Source: JADJQU01 sp035490315 (GTDB lineage Bacteria; Planctomycetota; UBA1135; GCA-002686595). Taken from it: a stretch of DNA of 17,571 nt. The notes under the pieces were generated by a model. That model worked only from the letters and a program-made list of their open reading frames with translations, was not told where the DNA came from and did not search any database. The stretch spans positions 1 to 17,571 of the forward strand of contig DATHET010000301.1 in assembly GCA_035490315.1 (NCBI GenBank), in the 5' to 3' direction. How positions within the stretch are numbered: the stretch's first letter is position 1; every line of letters begins with the position of its first letter. This document shows, one piece after another, positions 7,534 through 13,612 of this stretch. Made by a program: the position numbers and the translations under genes.

Positions 7534-8484
7534 TCACTTCAGCGCGACGAGGTAGGCGATCCACGAGGCGCAGTTCTCGCCGCGCTTGCCCGGACGGAAA
7601 TTGCCGTCGCCGCTCTCGCCGTCCTTCGCCGTGCCCTCGAAGTAGCTGATCACCTTGGCGAAGCCCGCGTCCTCGAGGATGTCGCGCAGCTCGGTCAAGT
7701 ACCACTGGCGCCACTTGTAGGTGAAGGCCTTGCGCATCTGTGTTCCGTCGGGGAAACGGAAGTGGATGTAGCACAGGTACTCGCCGGTTCCCGGCCAGAA
7801 CTCGGCCTGTTCCCAGATGTAGTGGAAGCCCGCGCAGCGCTGGCTCTCCTCCATCTCGTCGCCCGATTCGCTGCCGCCGTACAGGTCGATCACGAAGATG
7901 CCGTCGCGTCCGAGATCCGCGCGCGCCGCCTTGAAGTACTCGAGCAGTTCCGCACGCGTCGTCAGGCAGTAGTAGGAAAAATTCTGCGCGACGCGCACGT
8001 CGGCGGGCTTGCGGCCCTTGGCGCGCACGTCGTCGAGGTGCACGGTGTAGCGCGACGCGGCTTCGCCCAGCGGGTCGAAATTGTGCGCGAGGCCCCAGGC
8101 CACCGGCTCGGGATCGATGTCGAAGCCCTCGGCGGTGTGGTGCTTCGAGAGCTTGATCCATTCCGACGACAGGAGCCCCGTCCCGCAGAAATCCTCGCGG
8201 AAATGCAGCGGCTCGCGGCCGCGCAGCGTGCGGAACAGCTTGCGATGGAAAGCGACGTCCGTGTCGGCGGACTGCACGGCGAGCTGGTAGAGCTCGTACT
8301 TGTCCGCGGTCTTCGCGGTGAAGCGCTGCTTCTTCGAGCGCGCTTTTTTCTTCCTGGCCGGCTTGCGCAGGACCTTGCCGCCTTCGACGCGCGCGGCGGC
8401 CCTCTGGGTCTTGGACAGGCTCGATGCCGCCTGTGTGCGCTGCTTCGGCGCTCCAGCTCGGCTGTTCTTGGTGCTTGCACTCAT
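7534..8484 (-). CDS. Class I SAM-dependent methyltransferase with basic N-terminal tail
   Basis: A 316-residue protein. AAGGA at 8490-8494 lies five bases upstream of the ATG at 8484 and supports this start. Residues 1-60 form a low-complexity tail rich in Lys, Arg, Ala and Ser (KPARKKKARSKKQRF), likely disordered and nucleic-acid or ribosome binding. The catalytic domain starts near 62: HFREDFCGTGLLSSEW (about 94-109) is an unusual motif I, EGFDIDPEPVAWG (119-131) carries the ribose-binding Asp, and GIFVIDLYGGSES (195-207) is the motif IV strand. RKAFTYKWRQWYLTELRDIL follows. This matches a family of uncharacterised class I methyltransferases; the substrate is not known. It lies 67 bases downstream of the M28 peptidase on the same strand, but a strong hairpin separates them. 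Confidence 0.88.
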   Translation of the reverse strand: MSASTKNSRAGAPKQRTQAASSLSKTQRAAARVEGGKVLRKPARKKKARSKKQRFTAKTADKYELYQLAVQSADTDVAFHRKLFRTLRGREPLHFREDFCGTGLLSSEWIKLSKHHTAEGFDIDPEPVAWGLAHNFDPLGEAASRYTVHLDDVRAKGRKPADVRVAQNFSYYCLTTRAELLEYFKAARADLGRDGIFVIDLYGGSESGDEMEESQRCAGFHYIWEQAEFWPGTGEYLCYIHFRFPDGTQMRKAFTYKWRQWYLTELRDILEDAGFAKVISYFEGTAKDGESGDGNFRPGKRGENCASWIAYLVALK

Positions 8485-8522
8485 CGCATTCCTTGGATCT
8501 GGAGCGCGAAGAGCATAGGGCC

Positions 8523-8538
8523 CGCGCTCGAAAGCGCG
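8523..8538 (-). terminator. Stable hairpin after the M28 peptidase gene
   Basis: On the minus strand CGCGCT, loop TTCG, AGCGCG forms a 6-bp GC-rich stem with a UUCG-type tetraloop, 13 bases past the peptidase stop (8552) and 38 bases before the methyltransferase start. No T-run follows, so termination strength is uncertain. Confidence 0.55.
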
Positions 8539-8551
8539 AGATCTCTCTTGC

Positions 8552-10054
8552 TCATCCCCCGCCGGGTTTTTTCAGAGGCCCCTCTGGACTGCCCCTCGGC
8601 ACTTCCCCCGGCGCTGGTTTTTCCTCTGGCTTCGAAGGATCCATGCCCTTGCGCCACGTCGGCCGGAACGTTCCGTCCACCATCGACCGCGATCCCGCGA
8701 AGGCCCCGAGGGCGCAGGCTTCCATGTGCGCGTAGTCGAGAGTGGAGGGCTCGTCCGAGACCTTGTGGTAATCCCCGTGCAACCCGAAGGACGAGAGGGT
8801 CTGCGCGACGATGCCCTTCAAGGCCATGGCGTAGTTGTCCGAGCGCTGGAAGAAGCCCTGCTTGGGGCGCATGTCGGGAACCACCGGTGCCTCGGCCCGC
8901 TGGAGAGCCTCGCCGAGATCGCTGCGCTCGAAACCGGTCAGCCACATGCGGGCCGGAGCCACGACCTCCGGATCGGGGCGGCCGAGCATCTCGAAGTTGA
9001 GGTCGAGCACGATCTTGTCCAGGGGCACCAGCGGATGGTCGAGCGAGTAGCTCGACCCGACCAGGCCGATCTCCTCGCCGGTGGCGAAGAAGAACAGCAG
9101 GGTGCGCGCCGGCTTCGAGCCGTGCGCGAAGGCCTCGGCCAGCTCGAGCACCACCGCGCAGCCCGAAGCGTCGTCGTCGGCCCCGTTGTAGATCCTGTCC
9201 TGGCCCGCTTCCGCGTTCTTCACCGGCGGCAGGTGATCGTAGTGGGCGCTGAACTCGATCACCTCGGCGGCGATCGCCTTGTTCGAGGTCGTCCCCACGC
9301 CGCTGATCTTGCCGATCACGTTGACCGCTTCGAGCACGTTGGACAGGATCGGCGCCTCGTAGCTCAATCTGGCGATCTTGCGCTCGACGAAGGCCTGGCG
9401 CAGCTTGCCGCGGACCGTGATCCGCGGCGCAGGCCCGGGCAGGCGCGAGCGCGAGCGCGGCGGCTCGTCCATCGGAGAGATTCCGGGCTTATCGGAACCC
9501 AGGCCGATCAGGAGCCCCCAGCCGGCGCCGCCGGGAACTCCCGCGGTCTCCAGCCACTGCGAGCGGTCCTTGGACTTGTCGCTGAGCAGCACCAGGGCGG
9601 CCTTCGCGTCGGCTTGCTTGGGGATCTCGGCCGCCGAGGCAGCGATCACCACCGCGAGCTCGCGCCGCTCGCAGCCGCCGTCGGTCAGCTCGAAGTCGAC
9701 CCCGCCGACAGCGGCGATCTTGGCCCCGTCGGTCCCGACGCATTCGAGCTGCGGGATCTCCAGGTACTCCGTGCTGCCCATCGGCACCTTCTGGAACCAG
9801 GTGCCATCCTCGCCGCCGGGCTCGAGCCCCATGCGCGCGAGCTCGCTCGCGAGGTAGCGCGCGGCCTCCATGGCCTTGGGAGTGCCGGTCGCGCGACCCT
9901 CCATCGCATCCGACGCCAGAGTCTCGACCTGCCGGCGCAGGTCGGCTGCGGAGATCGCGGGGCTGGACGGTCCTTCCGGTTTCTGCGCGCAGACGAAGGA
10001 AATCGTGCAGGCGGCAAGCAGGGAACTGGCGACAGCGCAGGCGATGAGTCTCAT
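8552..10054 (-). CDS. Exported M28 family zinc metallopeptidase
   Basis: A 500-residue aminopeptidase-type protein of the M28 family, which removes N-terminal residues from peptides using two zinc ions. The N-terminus MRLIACAVASSLLAACTISFVCAQ is an export signal; LLAAC at 12-16 fits a lipobox, so it may be a lipoprotein anchored at Cys16, or be cut after VCA by signal peptidase I. Metal ligands are readable in order: His271 (SAHYDH, with Asp273), Asp293 (NGADDDASG), Glu327/Glu328 (FATGEEIG), Glu355 (NFEMLGR, where many members have Asp) and His430 (GDYHKVSDE). Residues about 100-230 form an insert of PA-domain type. The last 30 residues are Pro/Lys/Gly-rich and likely disordered. The gene is followed by a hairpin. 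Confidence 0.93.
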   Translation of the reverse strand: MRLIACAVASSLLAACTISFVCAQKPEGPSSPAISAADLRRQVETLASDAMEGRATGTPKAMEAARYLASELARMGLEPGGEDGTWFQKVPMGSTEYLEIPQLECVGTDGAKIAAVGGVDFELTDGGCERRELAVVIAASAAEIPKQADAKAALVLLSDKSKDRSQWLETAGVPGGAGWGLLIGLGSDKPGISPMDEPPRSRSRLPGPAPRITVRGKLRQAFVERKIARLSYEAPILSNVLEAVNVIGKISGVGTTSNKAIAAEVIEFSAHYDHLPPVKNAEAGQDRIYNGADDDASGCAVVLELAEAFAHGSKPARTLLFFFATGEEIGLVGSSYSLDHPLVPLDKIVLDLNFEMLGRPDPEVVAPARMWLTGFERSDLGEALQRAEAPVVPDMRPKQGFFQRSDNYAMALKGIVAQTLSSFGLHGDYHKVSDEPSTLDYAHMEACALGAFAGSRSMVDGTFRPTWRKGMDPSKPEEKPAPGEVPRGSPEGPLKKPGGG

Positions 10055-10114
10055 GGCCGCCAGCTTATCCGCCGGCGGGTTCCATGCGTTCCCGCGGTCC
10101 TTGCCTGCTCAAGA

Positions 10115-10131
10115 GCCCGTTTGTAGCGGGC
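10115..10131 (-). terminator. Terminator-like hairpin after the aminotransferase-tail gene
   Basis: GCCCG at 10115-10119 and CGGGC at 10127-10131 form a stem with a 7-base loop, starting three bases after the stop of the 88-residue gene. On the minus strand the stem is followed by TCTTG. On the plus strand it is followed by CTTTT, so it could act in both directions. Confidence 0.55.
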
Positions 10132-10134
10132 CTT

Positions 10135-10401
10135 TTACGCGACTGCTTCGCGGATGGTGCGCAGCAGGCGCTCGTTGGTCTTCGGATCGGAGACGATGAC
10201 TCGCACGACGCCTTCGATGTGGCGCGGAACGCTGACCAGCGTCGGGTCCAAACGGCGCGCGACTCGGCGGGCCAGATCCTGCGGTTTCTCGCACTGGAGC
10301 AGGATCCAATCACCGATCGAATGCATCGGGCGAACGCCCGGAATCATCGACAGTCGGGAATAGAAGCGATCCTTCTCAGCCACCACGTTCTCGTCGATCA
10401 C
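10135..10401 (-). CDS. Stand-alone protein like the C-terminal small domain of HisC-type aminotransferases
   Basis: An 88-residue protein beginning at GTG 10401 with a perfect GGAGG (plus-strand CCTCC, 10408-10412) six bases upstream, the best ribosome-binding site in the window. The frame continues upstream to a stop at 10477-10479 without another start codon. The sequence resembles the last quarter of histidinol-phosphate/class I-II aminotransferases: VVAEKDRFYSRL matches the ER-x-R-L helix, PGVRPMHSIGDWILLQ the PS-x-A-N-F strand, and VVRVIVSDPKTNERLLRTI the closing LRI-x-GT-x-E-N segment. The large PLP-binding domain, including the lysine, is absent and there is no room for it. A ribosome-binding site and a terminator-like hairpin argue for a real gene rather than decay. 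Its role is unknown; it might be a regulatory or partner domain, or a remnant. Similarity is judged by eye. Confidence 0.6.
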   Translation of the reverse strand: MIDENVVAEKDRFYSRLSMIPGVRPMHSIGDWILLQCEKPQDLARRVARRLDPTLVSVPRHIEGVVRVIVSDPKTNERLLRTIREAVA

Positions 10402-10495
10402 GATGTACCTCCACGATGGCTCGTCGGAAAAGCCCGAGCGAGCGTGCGGCGCGGAGAGCGGATCGACCCGAACAGGTCAGTCTCACTGGCGCGCC

Positions 10496-10603
10496 AAGGA
10501 CTTTGCGAACCGGAAGGGTTCGGAGTCTCGTTCCACCTCGAAGGGAGGAGCAAGCCCCCGGTTCCGGACGGAATGCCACCGTATCTGGTGGAACTAAGTC
10601 CCA
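10496..10603 (-). ncRNA. Candidate structured RNA or leader in the gene-free stretch 10402-10704
   Basis: Three nested or adjacent stems can form. The closing stem pairs 10497-10503 with 10596-10602, seven pairs with one G-U on the minus strand but only six on the plus strand, where the outer pair is A-C. A hairpin pairs CGAACC 10506-10511 with GGTTCG 10517-10522. A long arm pairs GTTCCACC 10530-10537 with GGTGGAAC 10587-10594, with an internal TTCC/GGAA hairpin at 10562-10573. Together they make a branched fold 97 bases upstream of the GTG start at 10401, so a minus-strand 5' leader is the preferred reading. No known riboswitch consensus is matched. The rest of 10402-10704 shows only an imperfect hairpin at 10637-10663, just before the homoserine kinase. 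Confidence 0.35.
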
Positions 10604-10704
10604 CAAGCACAATAGGTTCGGTTCGTTCGTCCCTCTCGTTTCCGTCTCAAAAGCGGGAAAACGCCTTGCTATCGCCGCTCGCCGGCCGCCGACACAATCG
10701 CCCC

Positions 10705-11619
10705 ATGGAGCACAGTCCGCGGCGGGTGAAAGTAAGCGCGTCGACTTCGAATCTCGGGCCCGGATTCGATCTCGCGGGTCTCGCGCTCGATCGATTTCTC
10801 GAAGTCGAATTGCGCGAGCAAAGCGCCGCGCGCGAATTGCAACTCGAATTGGGAGCGGGTTGCGGCGATTGGCCGCGCGGAAATTCGAATCGTCTGGTCG
10901 CGGCATTTTCGAAAGCAGCATCAGCGCGCGGTGTCGATCCGCGGCGTTTCGTGCTGCGCGCGCAAAGCGAAATTCCCGTCGGTCGCGGCCTCGGCTCGAG
11001 CGGCGCAGCCAGTGTCGCCGGCGTGTTGCTCGCCGATTCGCTGCTGAAGACAGCATCGAAGCGCGAAGCGCTGCTCGCCGAATGCATCGCGCTCGAAGGA
11101 CATCCGGACAACGCGACGCCTGCGCTGCTCGGCGGCTTCACGCTTTCTTTTCTCGTCGATGCGCGCGCGCTCGTGATCGAAAGCGTAGTGCACGAATCGT
11201 TGGGATTCGCCATCGCCTGGCCGGACACGGCGCTCGAAACCGAGCGTGCGCGTGCGCTGTTGCCGAAGTCGGTCGCGTTCAGCGACGCCGTGGAGAATCC
11301 GCGCCGACTCGCGGCCTTGCTGGAGGGAATGCGTCTCGGCAATCGCGAATGGATCGCGGCGGGAAGCGAAGATCGGCTGCACGAACGCTATCGATTGCCG
11401 CTGATTCGCGGCGGCCGCGAAGCCTTGGATCGCGCGCGCGAAGCCGGCGCCTGGGCCGCGATGATTTCCGGCTCGGGCTCGGGAATGTTCGCGATCTGCG
11501 CGCGCGGCGAAGAAGCACGCATCGCTGCAGCGATGGTGTCCGGCTTCGAAAGCGCCGGCGCTCAGGCGATCGGGATGCAGGCGAACATCGTTCGCGAAGC
11601 GCCGCGCGTCGTGTCGTAA
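10705..11619 (+). CDS. thrB: Homoserine kinase
   Basis: A GHMP-superfamily kinase of 304 residues that phosphorylates L-homoserine with ATP, the step before threonine synthase. All three family motifs are present: STSNLGPGFD at 13-22, the phosphate-binding loop PVGRGLGSSGAAS at 91-103, and the glycine-rich SGSGSG at 255-260. EGHPDNATPALLGG (131-144) is the segment that distinguishes homoserine kinase from other GHMP enzymes. The ATG at 10705 begins the domain directly, with no clear Shine-Dalgarno site. No other threonine genes are nearby. Codon choice differs from neighbours: glutamate is GAA 20 times and GAG 5 times here, whereas the adjacent Enzyme I-like gene mainly uses GAG, so separate ancestry is possible. 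Confidence 0.95.
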   Translation: MEHSPRRVKVSASTSNLGPGFDLAGLALDRFLEVELREQSAARELQLELGAGCGDWPRGNSNRLVAAFSKAASARGVDPRRFVLRAQSEIPVGRGLGSSGAASVAGVLLADSLLKTASKREALLAECIALEGHPDNATPALLGGFTLSFLVDARALVIESVVHESLGFAIAWPDTALETERARALLPKSVAFSDAVENPRRLAALLEGMRLGNREWIAAGSEDRLHERYRLPLIRGGREALDRAREAGAWAAMISGSGSGMFAICARGEEARIAAAMVSGFESAGAQAIGMQANIVREAPRVVS

Positions 11620-11654
11620 CGGGCGAGCGTCGCGACCATCCCGCTCAGCGCCCG
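11620..11654. terminator. Hairpin between convergent thrB and Enzyme I-like genes
   Basis: CGGGCG (11620-11625) plus AGCG (11626-11629) pair with CGCT (11642-11645) and CGCCCG (11649-11654), leaving a 3-base bulge and a 12-base loop. It begins right after the thrB stop and ends just before the opposing stop at 11656. No T-run is seen. Confidence 0.45.
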
Positions 11655-11655
11655 A

Positions 11656-13521
11656 TCAATCGTCGAGATAACCGTGGCGGAAGCCCTGCAGGAAGCTCGA
11701 GGCTTCCGTCGGGCAGGCGCTGGCCGCGGCGGACTCGGCGGCCTTGCGCGCGCGCCGCGAGTCGACTTCCCCCACCAGCGCGAGGAAATCGCGCAGGTGC
11801 GCGGGCGCGACGGCGAATTCGCGCAATCCCAGTCCGATCAGGAAGGGCAGGTTGGCCGCGGACACCGCGGTGACGCCAAAGACCGACAGGGGTTTCGACT
11901 CGCTGGCGCAGGCTTCGACCAGCGAGCGCACCGCGCGCAACACGAAGGGATGCAGGGCGTCGAACTTGGTCTGCAGCGCCGGGTTCTCGCGGTCGGCGGC
12001 GAGCAGGTACTGCACGGTCTGATCGAGGGAAAGCATCAGGAAATCGCTTTCGCGCGCGAGATCGTGGGCGCCGAGAAAGGCCGCCGGAGTCTCGATCACG
12101 ACGCCGATGTCGACGCGCTCCTGGAAGGACTCGGCTCCCTTGCGCAGCACCAGACGCTCCTCGAAGAGGATCTCGCGGATGCGGCGCACGTCGGCGCAGT
12201 CATTGACGAAGGGGATCGCGATGCGCACGGGCGCGCCGGAGGCCGCGACCAGGATCGCCTGCAATTGGCGGCGCAGGATCGCTTCGCGCGCGAGCAGGGC
12301 TCGCACTCCGGCGCGTCCCAGGGCCGGATTCTGCTCGCGCACTTCGTGCAGATAGCCCAGGCCCAGGCTGGAATCGGCGTGCAGCAGGCGGAAGGTCACC
12401 GGATTGCCCTGGGCCGCCGCGACCACCGCCGCGTAGTGAGCGATCAGGCCCTCGCGCGAAGGCGGCTCCTTGTCGACCAGGTACATCAGCTCGGTGCGGA
12501 ACAGGCCGAGCGAAGCGAGCCCGAGCCCGAAGGCCTGGTTCACCTCGGGCAGATTGCCGCAGGAGGCGGAGATCACAAGCCGCTCGCCGTCGTGAGTGCG
12601 CGCGGCGCGCGAGGCCCATTCCGGCGGGCCGGATTCTTCCTCGTCGAGCGAGGGCTGGGCTTCCAGCGCGGCCTGGTATTGCTGGCGCACGAGCTCATCG
12701 GGATTGAAGCGCACCAGGCCCTCGGTCGCGTCGACGATCGCGAAATCGCCTTCGCGCGCGTTGTCGAGCAGGCCCTTGACGCCGGTCAGCGTCGGAATGC
12801 GCATCGAGCGAGCGAAGATCGCGGCGTGGCTGGTCAAGCCGCCCTCCTCGGTCAGGATTCCCTGCACGTGCTCGCCGTGCAGATTGAACATGTCGACGAT
12901 CGACAGCTCGCGCGCGACCAGGATGTAGTCGCGCGGCGGCGGATTCGCGGGCTGGCCCTGGGCGGGATGCTCGAGCTGGCGCAGCACGCGGATCGCGACG
13001 TCGCGCAGGTCGACGGCGCGCTCGCGCAGGGTCTCGCTCTGCACCAGACGGAAGATGCGATCGAAGTCGGAGATCACTTTCGAGATCGCGGCTTCGAGCG
13101 CGAGCTGCTCGTTGAGGATCAGGTTCTCGACGTCGGAGATGAACACCGAGTCCTTCAGGTAGGCCACGTGCGTGTCGAGGATCCGCGCATCGTTGGCGGA
13201 GACCTTGCCCGAGAGGCGCGCTTTCAAGTCCTTCAATTGCGCTCGCGCGCCGGACAGGGCCTGGTGGAAGCGGTTGAGCTCGACCTCGACGCCCTCGAGC
13301 GGCACGCGGGTGATCGAGGCCCGCGACAATTCGTGGTCCTTGAGGTGGACGCGGCCGAGCACCAGCCCGGGCGCCACGCACACTCCGCGCAGCTGCACCG
13401 AGGCCGCCGCGGCGGGGTCCAGGCGAGCGGCGCTCGCGGCGGCCGGCTGGGCGCTCGAGACCTCGCCTGCGGTCGGCGCGGGGCCAGCGGCGGGATTCGA
13501 GGTCTTGGACGATTCGGCCAT
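11656..13521 (-). CDS. ptsI: Enzyme I (PtsI)-like phosphotransferase with altered PEP site
   Basis: A 621-residue homologue of Enzyme I, which normally takes phosphate from PEP onto a histidine and passes it to HPr. ATG 13521 is preferred; upstream in-frame starts would extend into the divergent promoter region. Residues 1-41 are an Ala/Pro-rich extension. The N-terminal half is intact: RGVCVAPGLVLG, the HPr-contact helix region (ERAVDLRDVAIRVLRQL) and the phospho-acceptor loop GGLTSHAAIFAR (His232). In the barrel, Arg342 (LFRTEL), Arg378, Glu477 (VIETPAA) and Arg511 (AADREN) remain. However, the family RT-x-DIGGDK reads RLLHADSSL, SIGTNDLIQY reads MLSLDQTVQY (metal-binding Asp to Gln501), and the CGE-x-A motif reads FGVTA, placing Phe548 at the catalytic cysteine. 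PEP-dependent activity is therefore doubtful; a regulatory or altered phosphotransfer role is possible. No HPr or EII gene is in the window. Confidence 0.88.
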   Translation of the reverse strand: MAESSKTSNPAAGPAPTAGEVSSAQPAAASAARLDPAAAASVQLRGVCVAPGLVLGRVHLKDHELSRASITRVPLEGVEVELNRFHQALSGARAQLKDLKARLSGKVSANDARILDTHVAYLKDSVFISDVENLILNEQLALEAAISKVISDFDRIFRLVQSETLRERAVDLRDVAIRVLRQLEHPAQGQPANPPPRDYILVARELSIVDMFNLHGEHVQGILTEEGGLTSHAAIFARSMRIPTLTGVKGLLDNAREGDFAIVDATEGLVRFNPDELVRQQYQAALEAQPSLDEEESGPPEWASRAARTHDGERLVISASCGNLPEVNQAFGLGLASLGLFRTELMYLVDKEPPSREGLIAHYAAVVAAAQGNPVTFRLLHADSSLGLGYLHEVREQNPALGRAGVRALLAREAILRRQLQAILVAASGAPVRIAIPFVNDCADVRRIREILFEERLVLRKGAESFQERVDIGVVIETPAAFLGAHDLARESDFLMLSLDQTVQYLLAADRENPALQTKFDALHPFVLRAVRSLVEACASESKPLSVFGVTAVSAANLPFLIGLGLREFAVAPAHLRDFLALVGEVDSRRARKAAESAAASACPTEASSFLQGFRHGYLDD

Positions 13522-13546
13522 GCCCGCATGGTACTTGCGAAAAAGG

Positions 13547-13566
13547 CTCAGAAAAGACTCTGAGTC
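13547..13566. promoter_or_regulatory. Overlapping palindromes in divergent promoter region
   Basis: The 91 bases between the divergent starts at 13521 and 13613 contain CTCAGA (13547-13552) and TCTGAG (13559-13564), a perfect 6-bp inverted repeat with a 6-base spacer. It overlaps an 11-base palindrome, GACTCTGAGTC (13556-13566). This could be a dimeric regulator's operator; the regulator is unknown. Confidence 0.35.
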
Positions 13567-13612
13567 GATCCGCGACAACTCGCGCTCCCGTGCGGACAAT
13601 GCCCGAAGAGCC

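Noticed and set aside
10530..10602. Glycine riboswitch-like stretch (CGAAGGGAGGAGCAAG) and T-box-like GGTGGAAC
   Set aside because: The conserved CTCTCAGG partner of the glycine aptamer and the GGNACC-GCG core of T-boxes are absent; the resemblance is limited to short G-rich strings.
10496..10603. tRNA-like element on the minus strand (7-bp closing stem with an adjacent hairpin in the T-arm position)
   Set aside because: The hairpin loop is CTTCC, not the T-loop consensus, there is no anticodon or D arm of normal size, and the total length is about 107 bases.
11674..13563. Long open frame antisense to the Enzyme I-like gene
   Set aside because: It translates to low-complexity Arg/Gly/Gln/His-rich sequence without domains, as expected from the complement of a GC-rich gene; the minus-strand protein has clear family motifs.
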